DNA of 64,000 nucleotides from an uncultured Alphaproteobacteria bacterium (GCA_951812775.1 OX638326.1:2429391-2493390); one strand, 5' to 3'. Positions 24,169 through 34,094 are shown, numbered from the stretch's first letter. The notes: generated from the sequence alone by a model not told the origin. A program made the numbers and translations.

Positions 24169-25626
24169 TTATACCTCAGGTGCCGGCGTGTAGGCCTGCG
24201 TCCCCATCTTATCGGCGAGGATTTTTTCACGTCCGCCGTAGAACTCAACGATCGCGTTCTGATCGTCCTTGGCCTGGCGGTCGGCGATCTCCGGATCGAC
24301 GATCTCGCGCAGCATCGCCTCATATTCTTTACATATGTCCGCATAGGCCGGATCACCGGCGAGATCATTTTCCTCTTCGGGATCTGCGTCGAGATCAAAC
24401 AGCTCCGACGGGAAATCAACATAATAATTAAATTTGAATTTGCCTTTGCGCAGCATAAAGCCGCCCGTTGGAGAGGCGCTGGCGTGATACTGGCTAAAGG
24501 CGACACGTTCCGTATCAGAGCCTTCCGCGGCAATATCAAATAACGAGCGGCCAGGCAGGTCAGCCTCTTCCGCCGTCGACGCAACACCCGTTGCCTGCGT
24601 AATCGTTGGATAGAGATCGACCAGCGTGACGGGTGTATCGCACACCTGCCCCGCCGCGACATCGGGTCCGGCAATCATCATCGGAACACCGGTGCTTTCC
24701 TCATACATCACCGACTTGCCCCACAATCCGCGAGCACCAGCGTTCTCGCCGTGATCGCTGGTATAAACAATGCGAGTGTTTTCGCTAAGCCCTGCCGCTT
24801 CAAGAGCATCCAAAACCCGGCCAATCTGGTGATCAATAAAAGAGCAGAGTCCGAGATAGGCAGCCATCGCCGCGCGTGACTTCTCCGGGGTCAGACAATT
24901 GGCATGGGGTTGGCGCAACGCTACGACATCCACCCACGGATGGCGTTCATATCCGCCTTCAGGGTCGAGTTTAGGATCCGGCATATCAGCAGGATCGTAC
25001 ATACTGTAGAACGGTTCAGGTACGGTCAGGGGGTAATGGGGCGACAGAAAGCTGACATAAAGACACCAGGGCTGTTCACCATTTGCGGCGACCTCACCAG
25101 ACAGCCACTCGCAGGCAAGATCGGCTACCTTGAGATCATATTTCGTATAGTTGGATTCGCCTTCGCAGGCTTTGGCCGCGAAACCTGGCTTCTTTTTAGA
25201 CTCAGGGTCAAATGGCGGCATGGGATCGCGTAGCGCTGCTGTGATTGAGCCAACCCCATCCTTGATATACATCGGCACCTGGCGGGCATCGAGGCCAAGC
25301 AGATCGTCGTCTTTGCGATAATGCAACTTGCCAATAGACTCGACAGGAATGCCGGCATCCTGCAGGCGATGGCCCCAACCGGGCACACGCCCATCATACG
25401 CCGTCGCATTGTCCCAATAACGGATTTCATGATTATAGCGCCCGGTCGCTACCGACGCCCGCGCCGGTACACAGATCGGGCAGTTCGTATATGCGTTCGT
25501 AAAGCGCGTACCACGTGCCGCCAGCGCATCCAGGTTTGGTGTCTTCACCAACGGATGGCCGCTGCAACTCATCATCGCCCGGTTATGCTCATCGGCCATT
25601 ATGAAGAGCAGGTTAGTTGGTTTCAT
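24169..25626 (-). CDS. Sulfatase family hydrolase (choline-sulfatase-like)
   Basis: About 485 residues with the sulfatase fold. NLLFIMADEHNRAMMS supplies metal-binding Asp12, CPICVPARASVATGRY holds the C-x-P-x-R motif (Cys52, converted to formylglycine), and RIVYTSDHGENAGARGLWGK the second metal site. SPHYPLTVPEPFYSMYD is another conserved sulfatase stretch. Start taken at 25626 (MKPTNLLF). No signal peptide is visible, so it is probably cytosolic, as choline sulfatases are. The substrate could be choline-O-sulfate or another sulfate ester. No betaine genes are adjacent to decide. Confidence 0.85.
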   Translation of the reverse strand: MKPTNLLFIMADEHNRAMMSCSGHPLVKTPNLDALAARGTRFTNAYTNCPICVPARASVATGRYNHEIRYWDNATAYDGRVPGWGHRLQDAGIPVESIGKLHYRKDDDLLGLDARQVPMYIKDGVGSITAALRDPMPPFDPESKKKPGFAAKACEGESNYTKYDLKVADLACEWLSGEVAANGEQPWCLYVSFLSPHYPLTVPEPFYSMYDPADMPDPKLDPEGGYERHPWVDVVALRQPHANCLTPEKSRAAMAAYLGLCSFIDHQIGRVLDALEAAGLSENTRIVYTSDHGENAGARGLWGKSVMYEESTGVPMMIAGPDVAAGQVCDTPVTLVDLYPTITQATGVASTAEEADLPGRSLFDIAAEGSDTERVAFSQYHASASPTGGFMLRKGKFKFNYYVDFPSELFDLDADPEEENDLAGDPAYADICKEYEAMLREIVDPEIADRQAKDDQNAIVEFYGGREKILADKMGTQAYTPAPEV

Positions 25627-25724
25627 TGAAATCATCCGTCTGTTGGTGCGTTATTTGTATAAGCCCAACAATACGATACCTGCCTTATAAATAAACCCGC
25701 GGCAGCACCTTATTTGACGAGGAA

Positions 25725-26306
25725 CTACTTACAAAAAAGGCGGGCGATATCTTCACGTCCTTTGCGTCTGGCAACCAGACAGGCACGTCGTTCCTGTACC
25801 GTCTTGTGATACGCCTGTTTGCGCATTTTCTGCAACTTCGCCCGGCAATGGTGGGCCGCTCGGGTTAACCGCTTTAACGCCGTGCTGTACATCCGCGCCG
25901 ATTGTGAAGGCAGCTGGGCGTGATGTTTGCCGGGCTGATAGCGTCCTTTACGTCCGGCACAGGCGATAAGATCAAACTTGTCGCGGGGGCGGCATCGGCC
26001 AGCCGCCGGATCCCAACGGCTATAGGGCATATAACGTTTCTTGCCCGGCAGACACATGCGGGTTTTGGGATCGAGGCGATCATCTGCGATGCAGGGTTTG
26101 ATCTCCATCTTACGAAGCCTGGCCGCGATCAGCGCACAATGCTTGGTTTGTTGCCCAATAATGCGGGCGCGCGTCGCATTCCGCTTTTGCTGCAGGGTCT
26201 GGGGCTTCTGTGAATTGGCTATACTTAGTTGATAGGGAGACGCGGCAAAAGCGCTCTCAGTGAGAAGGAAGAACCCGCAAACTATTGCTACACATAGCTG
26301 CCGCAT
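25725..26306 (-). CDS. Unknown secreted protein (193 aa), basic and Cys-rich
   Basis: A signal peptide (MRQLCVAIVCGFFLLTESAF, cut after AFAAS-like Ala residues) precedes a strongly basic mature part. Cys residues are spaced through it (TKHCALIAARLRKMEIKPCI, KTRMCLPGKKRYMPYSRWDP, CRPRDKFDLIACAGRKGRYQ), which would suit disulfide bonds in the periplasm. The C-terminal part repeats short helical Arg/Lys-rich stretches. I do not recognise a family. It is a single gene, separated from the sulfatase by about 100 nt. Confidence 0.65.
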   Translation of the reverse strand: MRQLCVAIVCGFFLLTESAFAASPYQLSIANSQKPQTLQQKRNATRARIIGQQTKHCALIAARLRKMEIKPCIADDRLDPKTRMCLPGKKRYMPYSRWDPAAGRCRPRDKFDLIACAGRKGRYQPGKHHAQLPSQSARMYSTALKRLTRAAHHCRAKLQKMRKQAYHKTVQERRACLVARRKGREDIARLFCK

Positions 26307-26397
26307 CGAATGGATAACCGTTTCATTTCACCAAGTCAGTCAAAACGGTCGCACAGAAAGATGACGACAGGCTTAACGCGCGTTAAAGCGCCAGATA

Positions 26398-27273
26398 TCA
26401 ATCAAACGGAATGGAATATCCCAGGCTGAGCACTTCAGTGCCCGGATTGCTATCGCCTAGGCTGGCATTCGACAGATGATAAATGCTTAGACCCAAACGA
26501 TGATTATTCTGGAATCGGTATGCCACCTCGAGCATCGACCGAAACTCAACGGCATGGCCGAGATCCTTCCCATCGCCATCACGATAGGCGCCGGCAGCAA
26601 AAGAGGGCGTAATCACCCAGCTTTTTCCAAGGAACCAGTCCAGGGCGAGGCCAGCATAGCCATAAACGGCTGAGTCACTCGTTCCCATCAAACCGACAAA
26701 GGGATGAATTCTCCAAAAAAGTCTCTTGAACCGCCATTCCGCCCGAAACTCGACCGCATCCTGATTGTCGTTGATGTCGTAATAACCAACGCCAAATGTC
26801 AGTAAGCTGTGGTTGTCAGATCGCAGATTGACCTGGCTCACCTGAACGGGTGGTTGCTTTGCTGGCGCTCTGATGATTGACGAGGGCTGGGCCGATTTTG
26901 ATGCGGGAATCGATTTTGGCATCGGAAACGCCAGAGGCGGCGGTAAAGCTCTAGGAACTGTAGACACACCCGAGTTACTTCTCGCTGCCGGTTGTTCGAA
27001 CGCCCCCCGGTTCGATGAACCGATTGCATATGGCTGCCCTTGCCGAACAACGCCTGTCGCCGTCCCTGGGGAAGAAATCGTCGCAGGACCCGTTTGTTGC
27101 AACGTTACGATTGGCGGCGGCACCTGCGCGGAAGCCGTGGCTGCAAACGGATGAGGTTCGTCGATTAGACGCGACATATCATAGGCCGTCGTTCCCGCAT
27201 AAACCGCGGGCGCGAGAATTAACGTGGCCAAGGGGGCAGACAGAGTAACTAGGAAACGCCGATTGTTTTTCAC
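26398..27273 (-). CDS. Acyloxyacyl hydrolase / PagL-like outer-membrane lipid A deacylase with a long linker
   Basis: 291 residues with a signal peptide (LVTLSAPLATLILAPAVYAG). About 110 residues of Pro/Ser/Ala-rich linker follow, then a beta-barrel-like C-terminal domain (LTFGVGYYDINDNQDAVEFR; IHPFVGLMGTSDSAVYGYAG). The segment LSIYHLSNASLGDSNPGTE holds the His-x-Ser-Asn motif of PagL, whose His and Ser are catalytic. PagL removes the 3-O-acyl chain of lipid A. Known PagL proteins lack such a long N-terminal linker, which may bind peptidoglycan or a partner. Confidence 0.75.
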   Translation of the reverse strand: MKNNRRFLVTLSAPLATLILAPAVYAGTTAYDMSRLIDEPHPFAATASAQVPPPIVTLQQTGPATISSPGTATGVVRQGQPYAIGSSNRGAFEQPAARSNSGVSTVPRALPPPLAFPMPKSIPASKSAQPSSIIRAPAKQPPVQVSQVNLRSDNHSLLTFGVGYYDINDNQDAVEFRAEWRFKRLFWRIHPFVGLMGTSDSAVYGYAGLALDWFLGKSWVITPSFAAGAYRDGDGKDLGHAVEFRSMLEVAYRFQNNHRLGLSIYHLSNASLGDSNPGTEVLSLGYSIPFD

Positions 27274-27374
27274 GTCAGATCACTGAGTGACAAATTAGGA
27301 ATATTTTTGTGATCTTACGGATTGGTCCCCGCAGCGCAACCAAGAAGCTGTTTAGGAAAATCAGAATCGACGCG

Positions 27375-28325
27375 TTAACGGCGATGTTTCATTCGCTCTG
27401 AGGCGCGGATCAGCGCCGCGCGAATACCAGGCTCCATCGCCGAATGGCCCGCGTCAGATACAACGACATACTCAGCTTCAGGCCACGCCTCATGCAATGC
27501 GTTTGCCGTCGTAACCGGGCAGACCATGTCATAACGGCCCTGAACAATGACACCCGGAATATCGCGAAGACGATCAATGCCCTTTAAAAGGGCGTCCTCT
27601 TCCATAAAGAGGTCATTCACGAAGTAATGGGTTTCAATCCGCGCCAGAGCATAGGCGAGCGCATCACTGCTGAAGGCCGCCACAGTTTCGGGACTCGGCA
27701 GCAAGGTGGAACAGGCACCTTCAAAAGCGCTCCAGGCTCGGGCCGCCAGCAGATGTACACGCGGATCGGTATTCATCAGCCGTTGATGGTAGGAGGTCAA
27801 AATATCCTTCCGTTCGTCGCCGGAAAGCTGTTCAACGAGGCGATTCCAGTTTTCGGGGAATACTGTCTTCATGCCGTAGAGAAACCAGTCGAGTTCCTGC
27901 TGTCTACCGAGAAAAATGCCGCGTAGCACAAATCCGATGCAGCGATCCGGGTGGGCCTGGCCATAGGCTAACGCAAGGGTGCTTCCCCATGAGCCGCCAA
28001 AAACCATCCATCGATCAATACCAAGGTGGACGCGGAGTGCTTCGATGTCGTCTATCAAGTCCTGTGTGGTATTATTTGTGAGCTCGCCTTGAGGTTCCGA
28101 CCTCCCGGCGCCGCGCTGATCAAATATAATCACCCGATAAGCAGCGGGGTCGAAAAACCGGCGATGCACCGGTGTCGCGCCTGCCCCCGGCCCGCCATGC
28201 AAAAAAACCACCGGCACGCCGTGCGGATTTCCTGACTGCTCCCAATACATAATATGGGTGCCGTCCAAGGCTAAACGGCTTGTTTCATAGGGATTTATCG
28301 GAGGGAAAAGCTGTTCGCGGGTCAT
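27375..28325 (-). CDS. pip: Proline iminopeptidase
   Basis: 316 residues of the alpha/beta hydrolase family S33. VVFLHGGPGAGATP forms the oxyanion region, IIFDQRGAGRSEP follows, VFGGSWGSTLALAY holds the nucleophile Ser, and VVSDAGHSAMEPG the catalytic His. It removes N-terminal proline from peptides in the cytosol. Start taken at 28325 (MTREQLFPPINPYE), the usual beginning. A longer frame begins two residues earlier. It faces divergently from the nuclease-like gene, and the ~145-nt gap holds both promoters. Confidence 0.92.
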   Translation of the reverse strand: MTREQLFPPINPYETSRLALDGTHIMYWEQSGNPHGVPVVFLHGGPGAGATPVHRRFFDPAAYRVIIFDQRGAGRSEPQGELTNNTTQDLIDDIEALRVHLGIDRWMVFGGSWGSTLALAYGQAHPDRCIGFVLRGIFLGRQQELDWFLYGMKTVFPENWNRLVEQLSGDERKDILTSYHQRLMNTDPRVHLLAARAWSAFEGACSTLLPSPETVAAFSSDALAYALARIETHYFVNDLFMEEDALLKGIDRLRDIPGVIVQGRYDMVCPVTTANALHEAWPEAEYVVVSDAGHSAMEPGIRAALIRASERMKHRR

Positions 28326-28471
28326 TAACAAAGACTCTGGCCTCTACTGCACCAAGCGCAACCACCCTATATCAGGACATTGGGTAATTGATAGGATTGG
28401 CGCTATTCTATAGCGGACGAATTATGCCTTGGAAAGACAACCTGCAGGAAACCGGAGAAAAAAGCCTGTCC

Positions 28472-29275
28472 ATGCGTCTCATGCATTGTTGTGCCCTGCT
28501 CTGGCTTGTTCCTGTTCTAATTGCCGGCACAGCTGATCAAGCCGTCGCCCGCAAGCCAATAGCGCAATGGCCTGAGCCTGTCTTAAAGGGAACAGTCAAA
28601 TCCGTTACCGATGGGGACACGCTGGTTTTACAAAATGGTATGGAAATTCGTCTCGTCGGTATTCAGGCACCCAAGCTGCCTCTGGGTCGAAAAAATTTCC
28701 CGACCTGGCCACTGGCACCGGAAGCCAAGGCGTTGCTGGCCAAACTCTCAGCGGGAAAGATGCTTACCTTGCAGTATGGCGGTCGCAAAATTGACCGCCA
28801 CGGTCGATTACTGGCCCATCTATATCTTAAAGATGGGAAGTGGATTCAGGGGATGTTGCTGAAGGCAGGTATGGCGCGAGTCTATAGTTTTTCGGATAAC
28901 CGATCACTAGTCGCGGAAATGCTAAAACTGGAGGCCGGAGCCCGTCGCGCAAAACGTGGCATTTGGGCTCACCCTTATTACCGCATAGTCGATCAACGCC
29001 AAGCGGCACGACATTTACGGACATTCCAGCTGGTCGAAGGGAAAGTCCTAAAGGCGGTTATCGTTCGCGGCCGTGCCTATCTCAATTTTGGTAATAACTG
29101 GCGTAAAGATTTTACGGTTACTATATCCCCAAGGACAATGCGGCGATTTTGGCGAAACGGACCTAATATTAAAGTTTACCAAGGTAAAACAATCCGAGTT
29201 CGGGGCTGGCTAAAAAAATTCAACGGCCCCATGATTGAAGCATCTCATCCAGAACAGATAGAGATTTTAGAGTGA
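28472..29275 (+). CDS. Thermonuclease-like (SNase-domain) secreted protein
   Basis: About 267 residues. A signal peptide (MRLMHCCALLWLVPVLIAGT) leads into a staphylococcal-nuclease-type domain: LKGTVKSVTDGDTLVLQNGM and MEIRLVGIQAPKLP (the metal-site Asp and Arg region), then RKIDRHGRLLAHLYLKDGKW with the second Arg. The C-terminal third (GKVLKAVIVRGRAYLNFGNN) is an extra OB-like domain often seen in alphaproteobacterial homologues. An earlier ATG at 28388 is in frame, but the signal peptide favours 28472. It overlaps the M48 gene by 4 nt, so the two are co-expressed in the envelope. Confidence 0.85.
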   Translation: MRLMHCCALLWLVPVLIAGTADQAVARKPIAQWPEPVLKGTVKSVTDGDTLVLQNGMEIRLVGIQAPKLPLGRKNFPTWPLAPEAKALLAKLSAGKMLTLQYGGRKIDRHGRLLAHLYLKDGKWIQGMLLKAGMARVYSFSDNRSLVAEMLKLEAGARRAKRGIWAHPYYRIVDQRQAARHLRTFQLVEGKVLKAVIVRGRAYLNFGNNWRKDFTVTISPRTMRRFWRNGPNIKVYQGKTIRVRGWLKKFNGPMIEASHPEQIEILE

Positions 29276-30732
29276 AGAAATCCCAATGTTTTATATCTCT
29301 GAGCCTGGCAGCCTTCCTGCTCCTTCCCAGCCTGTCAGGTTGCACAACCAACCCTGCGACCGGCGAACGTGTTTTCACGGGCATGTCCAGTGATGCTCAG
29401 GAATTGCGGGTTGGGCGCGAACAACATCCTCAAATCATCAAAGCCTTTGGCGGGGAATTTGGGTCCCCTGAGCTACGCCGGTATGTTGATAGTATTGGCC
29501 AGCTCCTGGCCCAAACAGTCGAACGCAAAACCTTCAAATACACCTTCACCATCCTCAACTCGGAAATCGTCAACGCCTTCGCCCTGCCCGGCGGCTACAT
29601 CTATATCAGCCGCGGCCTGCTGGCTCTCGCCGAGAACGAAGCCGAAGTCGCTGGTGTTCTCGCCCATGAACTTGGTCATATTAATGCCCTGCATCATGGC
29701 CGGCGCGAGGGACAGGGCCTGCTTGCCAATATTCTCCTGACGGGCGTTGGCATAGCAGTTGGCGGTGCCGCGGCAGATCTTGGCGGTCTCGTTGTCGGGG
29801 GTGCCCTGCGCGCCTATTCACGAGAGCACGAGCTTGAATCTGACAGCCTGGCGCTGCGCTATATGTCGCGCGCCGGATACGACCCCCAGGCAATGGTCAA
29901 CTTCCTGCGTAAAATGCGAGCCTCTTCGCGGCTCGAAGCCAAGCGCCTCGGCAAGTCACCAGATAAGATCGACGAATTTAATTATCTCGCAACGCATCCC
30001 GCCCCCGCCGAACGCGTGCGGCGGGCCAGCCAACAGGCCATCAATTACAAAGTCAAAAAACCGATGCGGGCGCGCGACATTTATCTGCGAAAAATTAATG
30101 GCATGTTATTCGGCGATGATCCGGATCAGGGCTTTATAAGAGGTCGCGTTTTCGCCCACCCGAAATTGAAGTTTCGATTTGAGGTCCCCAAAGGTTTTCG
30201 CCTGTTCAACACACCTAAAGCGGTGTTCGCCAAAGGCCCAAACGATGCGACGATCATATTCGATTCTGCCCGCAAACCGGCGGATGGTCCGATCACCTAT
30301 TATTTGCAGGAAGTCTGGGGTCGAAATGCCGGTTTACGAAATGTCGAACGATTGAATGTCAACGGGCTGGATGCCGCCACTGGTGTCATCCATCGCCGCG
30401 GTCAAACCATACGGGTGATCGCCATTCGCAAGGATTTGCACACCATCTATCGATTTATGTTCCGAACAAAATCCCGCGATACCAACCGGCTCTCAAAATC
30501 ATTCCGGCGAACGACCCATAGCTTCCGGCTTCTGACCAAGCGCGAAATCAGGGATCTCAAACCATTGCGAATTCGGGTGGTCCGCACGCGCCGCAACGAT
30601 ACTGTGGCGTCAATGGCGCGACGCATGGCGGGCGATGATGGTTTTTCGGAAGAACGTTTCAGAGTCCTGAACGGGCTACACGACAATGCGCGAGTGCAAC
30701 CGGGACAACGGGTTAAAATTATTACTGACTGA
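29272..30732 (+). CDS. M48-family metalloprotease lipoprotein (BepA/LoiP-like) with a C-terminal domain
   Basis: 486 residues. A lipoprotein signal with lipobox LSGC (Cys24) precedes the peptidase domain, which has VLAHELGHINALHHG with the zinc-binding HELGH at residues 132-136 and RAYSREHELESDSLALRYMS with the third ligand Glu. A second domain of about 150 residues follows (KFRFEVPKGFRLFNTPKAVF). The C-terminus ends in a LysM-like segment (DNARVQPGQRVKII). Such proteins act in outer-membrane protein quality control at the periplasmic face. The GTG start overlaps the upstream nuclease gene. Confidence 0.88.
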   Translation: MKKSQCFISLSLAAFLLLPSLSGCTTNPATGERVFTGMSSDAQELRVGREQHPQIIKAFGGEFGSPELRRYVDSIGQLLAQTVERKTFKYTFTILNSEIVNAFALPGGYIYISRGLLALAENEAEVAGVLAHELGHINALHHGRREGQGLLANILLTGVGIAVGGAAADLGGLVVGGALRAYSREHELESDSLALRYMSRAGYDPQAMVNFLRKMRASSRLEAKRLGKSPDKIDEFNYLATHPAPAERVRRASQQAINYKVKKPMRARDIYLRKINGMLFGDDPDQGFIRGRVFAHPKLKFRFEVPKGFRLFNTPKAVFAKGPNDATIIFDSARKPADGPITYYLQEVWGRNAGLRNVERLNVNGLDAATGVIHRRGQTIRVIAIRKDLHTIYRFMFRTKSRDTNRLSKSFRRTTHSFRLLTKREIRDLKPLRIRVVRTRRNDTVASMARRMAGDDGFSEERFRVLNGLHDNARVQPGQRVKIITD

Positions 30733-30773
30733 CGATTGCCTATTGCGCAACGTCCAAATCACAGGCGATATCA

Positions 30774-32625
30774 ATGACTGTGCCAATCGAAGATGATATC
30801 CGCCGGGAAACTGCGCAGCAGCCACGTTTCCGAATGTCAATTTCCACAGCCCTCATGCTTGGATTTGGTCTACTGGTCTTTACTGCAGCCGCCAGCGTCC
30901 TCGGGATTGGGTTGTGGAGTGCCAGCATCAATACCATTCAATTGGTTCGTGATCGCGACCAGCTTTCCATCGATTTGATGGAGCAGCAGCTTCGCGGCCA
31001 TATTGAATCGATGATGGAAGCGAATAAATTTGTTGCGCGTTTAATCGCTGCTGGAAACATTGACCCCAACGATAAAGAGGCCTTGGGCGAGCAAATTCGG
31101 ATTAGTCTGGCGGCAACCCCACAAGTCATCAGTGCTGTGCTCATCGCATCAAATTTTCAGGCAACTCTCGTGAGTCGTGTTGGAGAGAATTTAACCTGGA
31201 CGACCGAAGACTGGCGGCAGCAGAAGGGCATTCAGGAAGCGATTATAGAAGGTCAGGCTGAAAGACAACCTTTTGGGGGGAGCTTGATTTGGGCTGACCG
31301 GATTAAAGCAACATTGTTGAACCGGCGCGCACCGATTTTCCGGAGTGGCAAGTTTTTAGGCGCTTTTGCCACCAGCGTCGCAATTTCTGATTTGTCCCGA
31401 TATTTGACGACACTCGACACCTCTTCGGAGAATTCCCGCAGCTTTTTGTTGTATGGCGACAATTACGTGCTGGCCCACCCCAATATGGCGAGTGGGAGCT
31501 ATTCGCGCGACAAAAACGAACCTATCCCTCATTTGACAAAGATCGGCGATCCGGTTCTTGAAAATATTTGGAATAAAGGCCTGCAGCGTCGTGGTATTGG
31601 CTCGGCAGGGAGAACGCAGGGGTCACTTGCTTGATTTTCAGGATGACACCTACGCTTTCATTTATCGCCGGGAGGAGGGTTTGGCAGCACTCCCTATTTA
31701 TGTCGGGCGTTATATAAAACTTGAGCGAGCAATAGGACCGGCGTTTATCCGTCTTTGGCGTTCAGGCGTAGCAGGTCTAGTCGTTGTCATCATCGCGGTT
31801 GTCGCCGCTCTTTGGTTGGGTCGAAAAATGGCCAATCCGGTCCGTAATCTGGCAAAAGCGGCAGATCAGATACGAACGCTGAACCTTGAGCCACCACTAC
31901 AGCTCAATAGAAGCCGGTTAAAAGAACTGGACGATGCATCTACCGCCTTTAATTCCATGACCACCGGCTTGAAATGGTTTGAGACCTATGTCCCCAAGAC
32001 GCTTGTCCACCAGCTGCTGAGCGATGACAGCACGTCCAAGCGTTTAGAGTCAGCTGAACGGGAGGTCACTGTTCTGTTTACCGATATCAGAAGTTTTACG
32101 ACGCTGTCGGAATCGTTAGCCGCGACAGAAGTAGCGACTCTGCTCAATGACCATTTTGCGTTGATCGCCGAATGTGTCGAAGAGACAGATGGCACCATCG
32201 ATAAATATATCGGCGATTCGGTTATGGCCTTCTGGGGCGCCCCGACAGAAATGTCGGGCCATGCCAAACGTGCCTGTAAAGCAGCTCTTGCCGTTCGAAG
32301 GGCAATCGACGATGAAAATGGTCGGCGAATAAAAGCTGGTTTGCCTGCCGTTAAAATGGGGATCGGCATCCATACCGGAAATGCCATCGCCGACAATATT
32401 GGCGCACCCAGTCGAGTTAACTATACGCTGGTTGGCGATACCGTAAATCTAGCACAGCGAATCGAGCAACTCTGCAAACCGATGGCCGAGACCAAAAGTG
32501 ATGTAACCATATTAGTAAGCGACACCGTCGCAAAGGAGATCTCAGGGAATTTCAATCTCGAAGATCTAGGGTCGCAGCCGATAAGAGGTCGCAATAATCC
32601 GATTAATGTGTTCAGATTAAAATAA
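30774..32625 (+). pseudogene. Class III adenylate/guanylate cyclase with an N-terminal sensor domain, single-base frameshift
   Basis: The first frame (to 31634) encodes a membrane segment (ISTALMLGFGLLVFTAAASV) and a periplasmic Cache-like sensor of about 240 residues. The second (visible from about 31600) gives the end of the sensor (HLLDFQDDTYAFIYRREEGL), a second membrane segment (GLVVVIIAVVAALWLGRK), a HAMP-like region and a full cyclase domain. That domain has VTVLFTDIRSFTTLSESL (metal Asp), DKYIGDSVMAFWGAPTEMSG and VNYTLVGDTVNLAQRIE. Removing one G from the run GGGG at 31619-31622 joins the frames (TQGHLLDF). It may be a sequencing error or a recent mutation. Otherwise the gene is intact. 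Confidence 0.85.
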
Positions 32626-32654
32626 AACGCCGCCTGATTTCTCAGACGGGTTTT
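32626..32654 (+). terminator. Intrinsic terminator after the cyclase
   Basis: CCGCCTGA (32630-32637) pairs with TCAGACGG (32642-32649, one mismatch), followed by GTTTT. An A-run on the left side makes it possibly bidirectional, serving the convergent carD gene too. Confidence 0.55.
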
Positions 32655-32673
32655 AAATCAATATTTAGAAAAC

Positions 32674-33345
32674 TTAGCTCGCAGGCGCTGCTTCCGGTGC
32701 CAGCGCTGGAGCGGTCTTGATCAGCATGGTTTCAAGCTTAGCCGTCGCGGCATCAAGTTCAATTTTCTCAACCAGCGAAAGTTCCAGAGCAAGGCGGTTT
32801 ATCGCCGCTTCATACATTTGCCGTTCACTATATGACTGGTCAGGCTGATCGGGTGGCCGATGTAAATCCCGTACCACTTCAGCAATTGCGATTGGATCAC
32901 CACTATTGATCTTCGCCTCATACTCTTGGGCGCGGCGGCTCCACATTGTTCGCTTGGCACGGGCGCGGCCTTTCAAAGTGCCAACCGCCGTTTGCATCTT
33001 ATCCTTACTACTAATTTTGCGCAGCCCTGCCTCCTGTGCTTTACCAACCGGCACTCGCAAGGTCATTTTTTCAGCAGCAAAATTAATCACATAAAGTTGT
33101 AATTCAAACCCTGCGACCTCTTCTGTCACAACGTCCGTTACCTGCCCGACACCATGGGTTGGGTACACCACATAGTCTTTGACCACATAGGGCAGTTTCT
33201 TTGCCTTGGCCTTAGGTTTAGCCTTCGCCGTCGTCTTTGCCTTAGGGGCCGCCTTAGCCTTGGGTGTCGTTTTAGCTTTGGGCGCCGCCTTCGCTTTGGT
33301 GGCTTTAGCCTTAGGTATGGCTTTAGGTTTAGCTTTAGTCACCAT
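32674..33345 (-). CDS. carD: CarD-family transcriptional regulator with a Lys/Ala/Pro-rich N-terminal tail
   Basis: 223 residues. The CarD core starts near residue 50 (YVVKDYVVYPTHGVGQVTDV, the RNA-polymerase-interacting Tudor-like part), followed by FELQLYVINFAAEKMTLRVP and the helical DNA-binding half. CarD stabilises the open promoter complex. The first ~50 residues are repeats of KAK and PKAK units (AKAAPKAKTTPKAKAAPKAK), like histone-H1-type tails. Most CarD proteins of this group lack them or have shorter ones, so the tail probably adds nonspecific DNA binding. The repeat may also be unstable in length. Confidence 0.92.
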   Translation of the reverse strand: MVTKAKPKAIPKAKATKAKAAPKAKTTPKAKAAPKAKTTAKAKPKAKAKKLPYVVKDYVVYPTHGVGQVTDVVTEEVAGFELQLYVINFAAEKMTLRVPVGKAQEAGLRKISSKDKMQTAVGTLKGRARAKRTMWSRRAQEYEAKINSGDPIAIAEVVRDLHRPPDQPDQSYSERQMYEAAINRLALELSLVEKIELDAATAKLETMLIKTAPALAPEAAPAS

Positions 33346-33637
33346 TAATCTCTCTCATTTGACACGCAGGTGCGATCAAAAACTTCGCTGGTTCCACGAA
33401 TTCACTGATTCCCGTTCTTAGGTTCAGTTCCTGAATTCTACCGGCTGCTAGCGGACATAGGTCCGATATAGGATACGTTGCCTGTATTTCCAACCCGCCG
33501 CACTTCAGATGATACTCGCACATGTACCGTTAATGTACGGGACAATAACACAAAATCCACCTAAAGGACAGGACTTCTTACCGAATCGCCCAATGGCCCG
33601 GAAATTCCGGAATGCGCCACATGTTCAGGAAACTAAA
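33346..33637. other. Gap between carD and fdxA
   Basis: 292 nt without a gene. It must hold the carD promoter (minus strand) and the 3' region of fdxA. I saw no convincing promoter boxes or terminator. Confidence 0.4.
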
Positions 33638-33973
33638 TCAACCGCCAGCGGGCTTATCGCTGAAATGGTCTTCGAACTTGTTGGCGACGTCTTTCCAGTC
33701 GTCGGCGTCCACCGGGGCATCGCCTTTTCGGGTAATATTAGGCCATTCCTCAGCATACTTTGCGTTTACTTCAAGGAATTTCTCGGCGCCGGTTTCAGTA
33801 TCAGGCTGAATGGCTTCCGCCGGGCATTCCGGCTCACATACGCCGCAATCTATGCATTCATCTGGATGAATGACCAACATGTTTTCACCCTCGTAGAAGC
33901 AGTCTACCGGGCATACCTCAACGCAATCCATAAATTTGCACTTAATGCAGTTTTCCGTGACGACGTATGTCAT
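33638..33973 (-). CDS. fdxA: 7Fe ferredoxin FdxA ([3Fe-4S][4Fe-4S])
   Basis: 111 residues, normal for alphaproteobacterial Fdx[21 protein letters not shown] carries the first cluster Cys set (residues 9, 12, 17, 21) and [18 protein letters not shown] the second (residues 40, 43, 46, 50). The C-terminal 55 residues form the usual helical extension. It is a low-potential electron carrier in the cytosol. Its place between carD and terB/S4/helicase genes matches a block common in Alphaproteobacteria. Confidence 0.96.
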   Translation of the reverse strand: MTYVVTENCIKCKFMDCVEVCPVDCFYEGENMLVIHPDECIDCGVCEPECPAEAIQPDTETGAEKFLEVNAKYAEEWPNITRKGDAPVDADDWKDVANKFEDHFSDKPAGG

Positions 33974-34061
33974 ACTTGTCTCCGATTAATCCCCGCTGCC
34001 AAAACCTAACGCGACAGCCTTTATGCCCCCAAAGAGGCACTCAACTTCAATTTCTGTACTA

Positions 34062-34094
34062 TTTCAGAGCGGCCTGTGCAACGCCGTTCTGAAA
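34062..34094. repeat. Hairpin between fdxA and terB
   Basis: TTTCAGAGCGGC (34062-34073) pairs with GCCGTTCTGAAA (34083-34094), 12 bp with one G-T, loop CTGTGCAAC. No clear T-run follows on either strand. It lies just after the terB stop, so it may end that transcript by a Rho-dependent or weak mechanism. Confidence 0.5.
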
